Shown piece by piece: positions 7,458 through 14,035 of a stretch of DNA of 17,270 nucleotides. The position numbers and the translations under genes were made by a program. The notes under the pieces were generated by a model that was not told the origin of the DNA, did no database searches, and saw only the letters and a list, made by a program, of their open reading frames with translations. Source of the DNA: JBQTHP01 sp052389755 (GTDB taxonomy: Bacteria > Pseudomonadota > Gammaproteobacteria > Steroidobacterales > Steroidobacteraceae); the NCBI GenBank assembly GCA_052389755.1, contig JBQTHP010000245.1:1-17270 (forward strand), given 5' to 3'. Every line of letters begins with the position of its first letter. The stretch's first letter is position 1.

Positions 7458-7979
7458 TCAGGGCAATTCGGCTGCAAGGGTTTCGGCATACCGCACGCGG
7501 ACGAGCGAATCGACGAGCCTCGATCTCTCGCGCTGCAGCGCCTTCACGCGCGCGGGCTGCGCCGCGCCTGTGCGCTCGATCGTGATCAGCTCGTCCATCC
7601 ACGCGATCGAATCCTCGAGGTCCGCCACGGCGAAACGCGTGTCGACGCGTACGATCGCCGGCTCGTCGGGCAACGAGGCGAGCCATCCTGCGGCCACATC
7701 CGGCTGATGCCACTGCGCACCGGCAGGGCTCTCCGCGAGACGCGGTGCGGCCCCCGGGTCGATCACACGACTCCACACCGCAACCGCGATGATCACGCTC
7801 GCGAGGGTCGCCGCGGCTGCCGCATGCCGCCAGTCGATCCGCGCTGCGATCGCGCGCTGCGGCTCGCGCGCGCGCTCGCGAAATTCGATCCAGTCGAACG
7901 GCGGTCGCAGCTCGGCGGGCAGCTCGCGCAGCCGGCGCAAAAGCGGCGCGAGCCGCGGGTCCTCGTCGTGTCGGCTCAT
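7458..7979 (-). CDS. One-pass membrane protein in anti-sigma position
   Basis: This 173-residue protein has a charged N-terminal cytoplasmic part (1-50), one hydrophobic segment (about 51-70) and an exported C-terminal part of about 100 residues ending in a helical, Arg-rich tail. Its start overlaps the sigma factor stop as ATGA, which fixes the start and implies translational coupling. Topology and position are those of an anti-sigma factor, but I see no zinc-binding His-x3-Cys-x2-Cys motif and no residue pattern that proves the function. Alternatives are a regulator of a different type or a periplasmic sensor. Family unrecognised. Confidence 0.75.
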   Translation of the reverse strand: MSRHDEDPRLAPLLRRLRELPAELRPPFDWIEFRERAREPQRAIAARIDWRHAAAAATLASVIIAVAVWSRVIDPGAAPRLAESPAGAQWHQPDVAAGWLASLPDEPAIVRVDTRFAVADLEDSIAWMDELITIERTGAAQPARVKALQRERSRLVDSLVRVRYAETLAAELP

Positions 7980-8545
7980 ATGGGGGTGCATGGCTCGCGA
8001 TCCGGCTGCAGATCGAACCATTCGCGCAGGCGACGGTGCGCCCTGGCGAGCTGGCTCTTGGAAAAACTGGTCGATCGACCGAAGGTGCGCGCGATCTCCT
8101 CGTGTGAGTATCCCTCGACCTCGTACAGCCACACGACGGCGCGCGCCGTGGGCGAAAGACTCGCCAGAGCGCGCTCGACATCCAGGCTCTCGGGGGCCGG
8201 CGGTAGCGTGAGCCGCATGCCGTCGAGCCCGCCGACCTGCTCGAGCGCAAGGCGCGCCCGGTGCCACGGCGAGCGCAGATGCATCAGGCAGCGGGACACC
8301 GCGATCTGGCGTACCCACGCCCCGAGCGGCGCTTCACCGCGAAACGTTCCGAGCCGCCCGTATACGATGATCATCGTGTCCTGGAACAGATCCTCGGCCA
8401 GGGCGCGCACGCCGACGAGGCGGCGAATGAGACCGAAGGTCGCGGGCGCCAGGGCGCCATAAATCTGGGCGCGTGCACGCTCGTCCCCTTCCCGGGCCCG
8501 GGCAAGCACATCCCCCGGAACGCCGATCTCACAAAGTCTGGCCAT
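7976..8545 (-). CDS. ECF-like RNA polymerase sigma factor
   Basis: The 189-residue protein has sigma-70 region 2 (about 35-92, with EDLFQDTMIIVYGRLGTFRGE and the region 2.4 part ending IAVSRCLMHLR). After a linker comes region 4 (about 120-176, LSPTARAVVWLYEVEGYSHEEIARTFG). The recognition helix has TSFSKSQLARAHRRLRE, unlike the usual GTVKSRL form but still basic and helical. Two domains only, without regions 1 and 3, define the extracytoplasmic-function class. The ATG at 8545 is preferred; an in-frame GTG at 8587 would add 14 residues. It is first in an operon with a membrane protein and a PDZ protein, suggesting an envelope-linked signal. Confidence 0.88.
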   Translation of the reverse strand: MARLCEIGVPGDVLARAREGDERARAQIYGALAPATFGLIRRLVGVRALAEDLFQDTMIIVYGRLGTFRGEAPLGAWVRQIAVSRCLMHLRSPWHRARLALEQVGGLDGMRLTLPPAPESLDVERALASLSPTARAVVWLYEVEGYSHEEIARTFGRSTSFSKSQLARAHRRLREWFDLQPDREPCTPI

Positions 8546-8620
8546 GTTCGAGAGCTTCAGATGCGGCAGCTCGCCGAAACGTCGCACGGCACGTCCGATA
8601 CCCCCATGAGCCCGAGCATC

Positions 8621-8844
8621 ATGTGAGTCGAGCAGACAGTCATGACGAGAAGTTCGTTCCCGGCGGTAAGTGCGTCATTCCTAAGATGCACGGCGCGCAC
8701 TTTCGCGCTTGGGGAGCCGGCTTCAACTGGTACCTTACGCAGAACGTAAAGTGGGTGCTCAACTACGAGCGCACCCGCTTCGAGCGCGGTGCCGCGGGCG
8801 CTGCGATCGACCGGATGAGGAAGCGGCTGCAGCTTGCGTTTTGA
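8621..8844 (+). pseudogene. C-terminal remnant of an OprP/OprO-like porin
   Basis: The plus-strand frame ending in TGA at 8842-8844 encodes a typical phosphate-selective-porin C-terminus: a GAGFNWYLTQNVKWVLNYERTRF-type segment (split here as GAGFNWYL, NVKWVLNYERTRF) and the final RLQLAF with terminal Phe, the usual outer-membrane beta-signal. Similarity begins near 8621 and covers about 74 residues, whereas such porins have about 400. The upstream sequence in this frame shows no porin character and runs into the antisense of the sigma gene. The last loop (AIDRMRKRLQ) also looks shortened. It sits just before sbp, where an intact porin would make sense as an outer-membrane anion channel. I infer a deletion that fused the sigma operon to the porin tail. 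Confidence 0.75.
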
Positions 8845-8861
8845 ATCACCGGTTTCACCCG

Positions 8862-8868
8862 AAGAAGG
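8862..8868 (+). promoter_or_regulatory. Ribosome binding site of sbp
   Basis: AAGAAGG at 8862-8868 lies 8 nt before the ATG at 8877. It supports this start for the sulfate-binding protein. The 32 bp between the porin remnant and sbp leave little room for a promoter, so transcription probably starts within or before the remnant. Confidence 0.6.
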
Positions 8869-8876
8869 GCAGTTGA

Positions 8877-9887
8877 ATGAGATCATGGCGCACGATTGCC
8901 GCGTCACTGCTTCTCGCCGCGGGCGCGTTTGCGGGGCCCGCATCGGCGGCGAAAGACGTCACGCTGCTGAACGTTTCCTACGATCCCACTCGTGAGTTCT
9001 ACGAGGAATTCAACCGGTCGTTCGCGGCGTTCTGGAAAGCGAAGACCGGCGACACGGTGACCGTCAACCAGAGTCACGGCGGTTCGGGCAAGCAGGCCCG
9101 GTCGGTGATCGACGGACTGAAGGCGGACGTCGTCACGCTCGCGCTGGCGTTCGACGTCGACGCGCTCCACCGTCGAGCGAAACTGATACCGGCGAACTGG
9201 CAGACGCGGCTGCGTGACAACAGTGCGCCCTACACCTCGACGATCGTGTTTCTGGTGCGAAAGGGAAACCCGAAGAAGATTCAGGACTGGGGCGATCTGA
9301 CCCGCAAGGGTGTCTCGGTCATCACCCCGAATCCGAAGACCTCCGGCGGGGCCCGGTGGAACTATCTGGCCGCGTGGGCGTGGGCGCTGCGTCAGCCCGG
9401 GGGCTCCGATGCGACTGCGGAAGCGTTCGTGAAGCGCCTGTATCAGAATGTACCCGTGCTCGACTCCGGCGCACGCGGCTCGACGGTCACGTTCGTCGAG
9501 CGCGGCATCGGCGACGTGCTGCTCGCGTGGGAAAACGAGGCGCTGCTTGCCGTGAAAGAGCTCGGTCAGGGAGAAGTCGATATCGTCGTGCCGTCGGTCA
9601 GCATCCTCGCGGAGCCGTCCGTCACCGTGGTGGACAAGGTCGTGAACCGCAAGGGCACGCGGGCCGTCGCCGAGGCGTATCTGAAGCATCTGTACTCGGC
9701 GGAAGGCCAGGAGATCGCCGCCCGTCACTTCTATCGTCCGCGCGACCCGAAGGTCACGGCGCGACACGCGAGCACGTTTCCGGCGGTCAGTCTCGTGACG
9801 ATCGACGAGGTCTTCGGCGGCTGGAGCAAGGCGCAGGAAAAGCACTTCGCCGACGGCGGCACGTTCGACCGGATCTACGGGCGCTGA
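8877..9887 (+). CDS. sbp: Periplasmic sulfate-binding protein
   Basis: This is the substrate-binding subunit of a sulfate ABC importer. The 336-residue protein has a signal peptide (about 1-24, cleavage after ASA). The family block LNVSYDPTREFYEEFNRSF follows, then QSHGGSGKQARSVIDGLKADVVTLAL, NPKTSGGARWNYLAAWAWA and GARGSTVTFVERGIGDVLLAWENEA. These are the sulfate ligand loops of the Sbp/CysP family. It captures sulfate in the periplasm for the CysTW channel. cysT begins 1 bp after its stop. Sbp and CysP (thiosulfate) are hard to separate by sequence; the SYDPTRE form and 336 residues favour sulfate. In many bacteria such operons are under CysB control, but I saw no site I could defend. Confidence 0.95.
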   Translation: MRSWRTIAASLLLAAGAFAGPASAAKDVTLLNVSYDPTREFYEEFNRSFAAFWKAKTGDTVTVNQSHGGSGKQARSVIDGLKADVVTLALAFDVDALHRRAKLIPANWQTRLRDNSAPYTSTIVFLVRKGNPKKIQDWGDLTRKGVSVITPNPKTSGGARWNYLAAWAWALRQPGGSDATAEAFVKRLYQNVPVLDSGARGSTVTFVERGIGDVLLAWENEALLAVKELGQGEVDIVVPSVSILAEPSVTVVDKVVNRKGTRAVAEAYLKHLYSAEGQEIAARHFYRPRDPKVTARHASTFPAVSLVTIDEVFGGWSKAQEKHFADGGTFDRIYGR

Positions 9888-9888
9888 T

Positions 9889-10761
9889 GTGCCGGCAGCG
9901 GTAGCCGCCGCCCCGGACGCCGCACGCGCGCCCCGACGCGCGCGCCGCATCCTGCCGGGCTTCGGCATCACGCTCGGGTTCACGGTCGTCTACCTGTCGC
10001 TGATCGTCCTCATTCCGCTCTCGGCAGCGTTCCTGCGCACGTTCGAGCTCGGTTGGACCGAGTTCTGGGAGGTCGTGACCGCCCCGCGCGTCGTCGCATC
10101 GTTGCGCATCTCCTTCGGCGCCGCGCTGCTTGCAGCACTCGTGAACGCAGTGTTCGGGCTGATCGTGGCGTGGGTGCTCGTGCGGTACGAGTTTCCACTC
10201 CGGCGCCTCGTCGATGCGCTCGTCGATCTGCCCTTCGCGCTGCCGACTGCGGTCGCCGGCATCGCGCTGACCGCGCTCTACGCACCGAACGGTTGGCTCG
10301 GCCGGCTGCTCGAGCCCTTCGACGTACGGATCGCTTTCACGCCATCGGGCATCGTGGTCGCGCTGATATTCATCGGGCTGCCGTTCGTCGTGCGCACGCT
10401 GCAGCCCGTGCTCGAGGATCTCGATCGCGAAGTGGAGCAGGCGGCGGCGACTCTCGGCGCATCCGCGCTGCAATCCTTCACCCGCGTGGTGCTGCCGGCG
10501 CTGTGGCCGGCGCTGCTGACCGGCTTCACGCTCGCCTTTGCCCGAGCCGTCGGGGAGTACGGCTCGGTGATTTTCATCGCGGGCAACATGCCCATGATCT
10601 CCGAGATCACCCCGCTTCTCATCGTGACGAAGCTCGAGCAATACGAGTACGCCGAGGCGACCGCGATCGCGGTCGTCATGCTCGTGCTGTCGTTCGCCAT
10701 TATGCTGGCGATCAACACCATTCAGGGTTGGTCGCAGCGCCGGTTCGGGGAGCGACCATGA
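9889..10761 (+). CDS. cysT: Sulfate ABC transporter permease CysT (CysU)
   Basis: CysT is one of two inner-membrane channel subunits of the sulfate importer. The 290-residue sequence has about six hydrophobic segments. The cytoplasmic coupling loop EQAAATLGASALQSFTRVVLPALWPAL matches the EAA motif of ABC permeases, and VGEYGSVIFIAGNMP is a CysT signature. The start is a GTG at 9889, 1 bp beyond the sbp TGA. The ATG at 9887 is in another frame and hits a stop after five codons, so GTG is the only sensible start. The stop overlaps the cysW ATG by 4 bp. Confidence 0.95.
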   Translation: MPAAVAAAPDAARAPRRARRILPGFGITLGFTVVYLSLIVLIPLSAAFLRTFELGWTEFWEVVTAPRVVASLRISFGAALLAALVNAVFGLIVAWVLVRYEFPLRRLVDALVDLPFALPTAVAGIALTALYAPNGWLGRLLEPFDVRIAFTPSGIVVALIFIGLPFVVRTLQPVLEDLDREVEQAAATLGASALQSFTRVVLPALWPALLTGFTLAFARAVGEYGSVIFIAGNMPMISEITPLLIVTKLEQYEYAEATAIAVVMLVLSFAIMLAINTIQGWSQRRFGERP

Positions 10762-11651
10762 ACGGGGCTGCAGCAGTGAACGAGGTGATGCGAACGGCCG
10801 AGGTGGCCGCCGCACCGGGACGCCCGCGACGCAGAAGCGTCCGTCGCGGACGCGTGCTGCTGCTCGGCATCGCGATCGTCTATCTGGTGCTGTTTCTGCT
10901 GCTCCCGCTCGTGACCGTGTTCACGCATGCGCTCGCGAAAGGCCTCTCCGTCTTCGCGACGAGCCTCGCCGATCCGGCGGCGCTTGCGGCGATTCGCCTC
11001 ACCCTGACCGTCGCTGCGATCGCGGTGCCGCTCAATCTTCTGTTCGGCGTCGCGGCGGCGTGGGCCATCGCCAAGTACGATTTCCGCGGCAAGAGCACGC
11101 TCATCACACTGATCGACCTGCCGTTCGCCGTCTCGCCGGTGATCTCAGGACTCATCTATGTGCTGCTGTTCGGCGCGCAGGGATGGTTCGGGGCCTGGCT
11201 GCAGGAGCACGACGTGCAGATCATCTTCGCGGTGCCCGGCATCGTGCTCGCGACGATCTTCGTGACGTTCCCGTTCGTCGCGCGCGAGCTCATTCCGCTC
11301 ATGCAGGCGCAGGGCAAGGAGGACGAGGAAACCGCGCTCTCGCTCGGCGCGAACGGCTGGCGAACCTTCTGGCGCGTCACCGTGCCCAACATCCGCTGGG
11401 GTCTTCTGTACGGCGTGCTGCTCTGCAACGCGCGCGCGATGGGCGAATTCGGCGCGGTGTCGGTGGTGTCGGGTCACATTCGCGGCCTGACCAACACCAT
11501 GCCGCTGCACGTCGAGATTCTCTACAACGAATACAACTACGCCGCGGCGTTCGCCGTGGCATCGCTGCTCGCGCTGCTCGGACTGGTCACGCTCGCCTGC
11601 AAGAGCGTGCTCGAGCGCCGCGAGCCCGAGCTGCGGAGGAAACGCGCATGA
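10758..11651 (+). CDS. cysW: Sulfate ABC transporter permease CysW
   Basis: CysW is the second permease subunit, which pairs with CysT to form the sulfate channel. The 297 residues begin with a basic cytoplasmic tail (about 1-32) and then six or so membrane segments. The EAA loop is EETALSLGANGWRTFWRVTVPNIRW, and ARAMGEFGAVSVVSGHIRGLTNTMPLHVEILYNEY (here split) is characteristic of CysW. The ATG at 10758 overlaps the cysT TGA and has GGGGAG upstream. The same frame is open far back into cysT, which is a high-GC artefact, not a fusion. The stop overlaps the cysA ATG. Confidence 0.95.
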   Translation: MNGAAAVNEVMRTAEVAAAPGRPRRRSVRRGRVLLLGIAIVYLVLFLLLPLVTVFTHALAKGLSVFATSLADPAALAAIRLTLTVAAIAVPLNLLFGVAAAWAIAKYDFRGKSTLITLIDLPFAVSPVISGLIYVLLFGAQGWFGAWLQEHDVQIIFAVPGIVLATIFVTFPFVARELIPLMQAQGKEDEETALSLGANGWRTFWRVTVPNIRWGLLYGVLLCNARAMGEFGAVSVVSGHIRGLTNTMPLHVEILYNEYNYAAAFAVASLLALLGLVTLACKSVLERREPELRRKRA

Positions 11652-12628
11652 GCATCAGCGTGCACGGTCTCACGAAGCGCTTCGGAGAGTTCGTCGCGCT
11701 CGACGGCGTCGACCTCACCGTCCAGACCGGCGAGCTCACCGCTTTGCTCGGGCCCTCCGGGTGCGGCAAGACGACGCTGCTCCGGATAATCGCAGGGCTC
11801 GAGACGCCGGACTCGGGAACGGTGCGGTTTCAGGGCAAGGATGCGACGTCATGGCCGGTGCAGTCACGGCGCGTCGGTTTCGTGTTCCAGCACTACGCGC
11901 TCTTCAGGCACATGACGGTGTTCGACAACGTTGCCTTCGGTCTCACCGTGCGCCGGCGACGCGAACGTCCGTCGGGCGCCGCGATTCGCGCGAAAGTCGA
12001 AGAGCTGCTCGCGCTCGTGCAGCTGAAGGCGGCCGCCCGCCGCTATCCCGCGCAGCTCTCCGGCGGCCAGCGCCAACGCGTCGCCCTCGCCCGGGCGCTC
12101 GCCGTAGAGCCGGAAGTTCTGTTGCTGGATGAGCCTTTCGGTGCGCTCGACACGCAGGTGCGGCAGGAGCTCAGGCGCTGGCTGCGCCGACTGCACGATG
12201 CACTGCATTTCACGAGCGTGTTCGTGACCCACGACCAGCAGGAGGCACTCGAGCTCGCCGACGAAGTGGTCGTGATGAATCGGGGCCGGATCGAGCAGCG
12301 CGGCACCGCACAGGCCGTGTACGACGCGCCGGCCAGCGAGTTCGTCCACCGCTTCCTCGGTTCGGTGAACGAGATCGAGCCGGGCCGGCTCGTACGGCCG
12401 CACGACATCGAGATGCGCCGCCAGGGCGACGGCCTCGCCGGCCGCGTGCGATCGCTGCGCGTCGTGGGTCCGCTGGTGCACGTGTTCGTCGATCTCACGG
12501 ATGCGCCCGCGAACAGCGATCCGGTGTTCGTGGAGATCGGCCGCGACGAGCAGCGCCGCGAGGCCTTTCGCGAGGGCGAGTCCGTCACTCTCGCGTTGCG
12601 CAAGTCCGCGTCCTACGCCGTCGGCTGA
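11648..12628 (+). CDS. cysA: Sulfate ABC transporter ATP-binding protein CysA
   Basis: CysA is the ATPase that powers sulfate import through CysTW. In 326 residues it shows Walker A GPSGCGKT (35-42), Q-loop Gln81, signature LSGGQ (137-141), Walker B VLLLDE (157-162), the D-loop and switch His195. A C-terminal TOBE-like regulatory part follows, with the CysA-type VRPHDIE block. It is somewhat shorter than the roughly 350-365 residues common for CysA, because the C-terminal domain is compact. The ATG at 11648 overlaps the cysW stop and has GGAGGA 7 nt upstream, which fixes the start. It is the last gene of the operon; no convincing terminator hairpin precedes the tRNA promoter. Confidence 0.95.
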   Translation: MSISVHGLTKRFGEFVALDGVDLTVQTGELTALLGPSGCGKTTLLRIIAGLETPDSGTVRFQGKDATSWPVQSRRVGFVFQHYALFRHMTVFDNVAFGLTVRRRRERPSGAAIRAKVEELLALVQLKAAARRYPAQLSGGQRQRVALARALAVEPEVLLLDEPFGALDTQVRQELRRWLRRLHDALHFTSVFVTHDQQEALELADEVVVMNRGRIEQRGTAQAVYDAPASEFVHRFLGSVNEIEPGRLVRPHDIEMRRQGDGLAGRVRSLRVVGPLVHVFVDLTDAPANSDPVFVEIGRDEQRREAFREGESVTLALRKSASYAVG

Positions 12629-12651
12629 TGCGGCATCGAGCCGGGTTACTT

Positions 12652-12657
12652 TATACT
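12652..12657 (+). promoter_or_regulatory. Probable -10 box of the tRNA-Leu promoter
   Basis: TATACT at 12652-12657 matches the sigma-70 -10 consensus at five of six positions and lies 18 bp before the mature tRNA 5' end, a normal leader length. The -35 region about 17 bp upstream (near 12629-12634) is poor, and lies right at the cysA stop. The placement before a stable RNA gene is the main support. Confidence 0.55.
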
Positions 12658-12675
12658 CGCGGCCCAGCCTCGATT

Positions 12676-12994
12676 GCCCGAGTGGCGGAATTGGTAGACG
12701 CAGGGGACTCAGACCGTACAACTTGAGCCCTCATGGAGAAATCCACGAGGTGAAACCCGTCAAAGTCGGCGAAGGCCCTGAACCGTAGACGTTCGAGCTA
12801 ATGCCGAGCCAAGCCCTGATAGGGAAGGTGTAGAGAGCAGACGGCGGGCGCCTAAGGCTGAAAGGGCTATGGCGAAGGCGTGCTCCAGACCACGAAGCCG
12901 TGCGTTTGAATTGGTCGGTGCGGCGAAAGCCGAAGTGGCAAGAAAATCCCCCGCCTTCAAAAGCGTGTCGGTTCGACTCCGACCTCGGGCACCA
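12676..12994 (+). tRNA. tRNA-Leu(CAA), split by a group I intron
   Basis: The exons are 12676-12710 and 12943-12994. Acceptor GCCCGAG (12676-12682) pairs perfectly with CTCGGGC (12984-12990). The discriminator A and CCA (12992-12994) are encoded. The D arm is GGCG...CGC with the leucine-type GAATTGGTAGA loop. The anticodon stem GGGGA (12703-12707) pairs with TCCCC (12947-12951). The joined loop reads CTCAAAA, giving anticodon CAA. A long class II variable arm (CGC...GCG) precedes a T arm of GTCGG-TTCGACT-CCGAC. The spliced tRNA is 87 nt. It decodes UUG. The NUDIX gene starts 27 bp after the CCA end. Confidence 0.95.
12711..12942 (+). ncRNA. Group I intron (IC3-like) within tRNA-Leu
   Basis: A 232-nt self-splicing-type intron sits between C34 and A35 of the anticodon; it ends in the required omega G at 12942. 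The visible core is: P1 between the exon and internal guide TTGAGCCC (about 12723-12730); P3 CCGTC (12757-12761) with GACGG (12840-12844); P4 TCGGC (12766-12770) with GCCGA (12803-12807); P6 CCCT/AGGG (12814-12817/12821-12824); P7 AGCA (12836-12839) with TGCT (12881-12884); P8 CGCC (12849-12852) with GGCG (12871-12874); P9 GACCA/TGGTC (12888-12892/12912-12916). A GAAA-capped hairpin is at 12921-12932. From memory, the Azoarcus tRNA-Ile intron has the same order, with P7 ACTA/TAGT and P8 CACC/GGTG, so the helices covary. It is too small to encode a homing endonuclease. Confidence 0.94.
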
Positions 12995-13021
12995 GTCACA
13001 CCCTTGCATCCAGACGGTCCA

Positions 13022-13567
13022 ATGAATTTCTGCAGCCACTGCGGCGCGAAGGTGAGCCTGCGCGTTCCCGACGGCGATCACTTGCCGCGCTACGTTTGCG
13101 ACGCGTGCGGCACGATCCACTACTCGAATCCGCGCGTCGTCGTCGGCTGCGTGCCCGAGCTCGACGGCCGTATCCTCATCTGCCGGCGGGCGATCGAACC
13201 ACGCCGCGGTTACTGGGCGATTCCGGCCGGCTTCCTGGAGAACGGCGAGACTCTGCAACAGGGAGCGGCTCGCGAGTCGCTCGAGGAGGCGCTCGCCGAC
13301 GTGGAGATCGGCTCGCTGCTAGCCGTCGTGGCGGTGCTGCACGCGCATCAGGTGCACGTGTTCTTTCGCGCCCGGCTCCGTTCCGCTGAAGTCGGCGCCG
13401 GTCCGGAAAGCCTCGAGGTCGCGCTCGTGCGGCCGGAAGAGCTGCCCTGGCCGGAGATCGCGTTCCCGAGCACGGACTTCGCGCTGCGGCGGTTCCTCGA
13501 GGACCAGGCCGCCGGAACCGAGGGGTATCACTTCACGGAGTTCGACCGGCGGAAGTCGTCCGGCTGA
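13022..13567 (+). CDS. NUDIX hydrolase with N-terminal zinc ribbon
   Basis: The 181-residue protein has a zinc ribbon (Cys4, Cys7, Cys26, Cys29) and a NUDIX domain. The NUDIX box runs from Gly70: GFLENGE, then Arg84-Glu85 and the metal-binding Glu88-Glu89. The box ends ALA instead of the usual x-Gly-hydrophobic. NUDIX enzymes cleave nucleoside diphosphates linked to another group; the substrate cannot be read from sequence. Subfamily members of this size with YCDACGTIHYSNP are widespread in Proteobacteria. The ATG at 13022 was chosen because it precedes the zinc ribbon; the same frame extends back into the tRNA intron, which is an artefact. There is no clear ribosome site. It may be cotranscribed with the tRNA. 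Confidence 0.9.
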   Translation: MNFCSHCGAKVSLRVPDGDHLPRYVCDACGTIHYSNPRVVVGCVPELDGRILICRRAIEPRRGYWAIPAGFLENGETLQQGAARESLEEALADVEIGSLLAVVAVLHAHQVHVFFRARLRSAEVGAGPESLEVALVRPEELPWPEIAFPSTDFALRRFLEDQAAGTEGYHFTEFDRRKSSG

Positions 13568-13636
13568 ACCGCAGAAGGCTGCCCGGAGACGTAGAATAGC
13601 GAGGCGGCACAGCGGCTTCGCGCCGCTGATTTTTCG

Positions 13637-13643
13637 AGGAAGG
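13637..13643 (+). promoter_or_regulatory. Ribosome binding site of fdxA
   Basis: AGGAAGG at 13637-13643 lies 3 nt before the ATG at 13647 when measured from its last G, or about 6 nt from its core AGGA. It supports that start. A TAGAAT at 13592-13597 could be a -10 box, but no -35 is convincing. Confidence 0.55.
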
Positions 13644-13646
13644 TCA

Positions 13647-13970
13647 ATGACTTTTGTCGTGACGGAACAGTGCATCAAGTGCAAGTACATGGACTGCGTA
13701 GAGGTCTGTCCGGTCGATTGTTTTCACGAAGGTCCGAACTTCCTCGTGATCGATCCCGACGAATGCATCGACTGCACCCTGTGCGAGCCGGAATGCCCGG
13801 TTGAAGCCATCTTTTCCGAAGAGGAACTGCCCACAGGGCAGGAGCATTTCACACCGCTGAACGCCGAGCTCGCGAAGCAATGGCCGGTGATTACGGAGAA
13901 GAAGGACGCCCCGCCCGATGCGAAGGAGTGGGAAGGCAAGCCGGATAAGCTCGCGCTGCTGGAGAAGTAG
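13647..13970 (+). CDS. fdxA: 7Fe ferredoxin FdxA
   Basis: This is a 107-residue soluble ferredoxin with one [3Fe-4S] and one [4Fe-4S] cluster. It carries low-potential electrons in the cytoplasm. The cysteines at 9, 12, 17, 21, 25, 40, 43, 46 and 50 match, position for position, those I recall for Azotobacter vinelandii ferredoxin I (one residue lower after Met removal). The C-terminal part (LNAELAKQWPVITEKKDAPPDAKEWEG) is also diagnostic, and separates it from short 2[4Fe-4S] ferredoxins. It stands alone between the NUDIX gene (79 bp upstream) and convergent dsbC. Its partner here is not evident from the neighbours. Confidence 0.96.
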   Translation: MTFVVTEQCIKCKYMDCVEVCPVDCFHEGPNFLVIDPDECIDCTLCEPECPVEAIFSEEELPTGQEHFTPLNAELAKQWPVITEKKDAPPDAKEWEGKPDKLALLEK

Positions 13971-14035
13971 GCTTCCTGAGCTTGAGCCTCTTCGTCTTCG
14001 TCCGGCCGGAAGGTGGAAGCCGGAAGTCGGTAGCC
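13971..14035. repeat. Convergent intergenic with short 14-bp tandem repeat
   Basis: Between convergent fdxA and dsbC, GCCGGAAG occurs at 14005-14012 and again at 14019-14026, giving two 14-bp units that agree at about 10 of 14 positions, followed by a third partial GCC. The palindrome CCGGCCGG (14002-14009) overlaps the first unit. No T-tract is present, so a terminator role is uncertain. Confidence 0.4.

Noticed and set aside
6657..8462. 601-codon plus-strand open frame over the PDZ, membrane-protein and sigma genes
   Set aside because: It is antisense to three genes with clear protein signatures, its translation is Arg/His-rich and low in motif content, and long antisense frames are common in high-GC DNA.
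8546..8620. Further porin sequence upstream of the remnant
   Set aside because: None of the three plus-strand frames shows beta-strand porin character here; a stop (8624-8626) closes another frame, and the segment overlaps the likely 5' region of the sigma gene.
10053..11651. 532-codon frame that would fuse part of cysT to cysW
   Set aside because: The first 235 codons are an out-of-frame reading of cysT; cysW proper starts at 10758 with an ATGA overlap. The same applies to 11060-12628, which contains cysA.
12869..13021. Upstream start for the NUDIX protein
   Set aside because: The extra 51 codons lie in the intron and tRNA exon 2; the zinc ribbon starts at the ATG at 13022.
12731..13258. 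Minus-strand 175-codon frame across the tRNA intron and NUDIX gene
   Set aside because: It runs antisense through the tRNA exons and structured intron and through the NUDIX zinc ribbon. It is not an intron-encoded endonuclease, as it has no LAGLIDADG, HNH or GIY-YIG motif.
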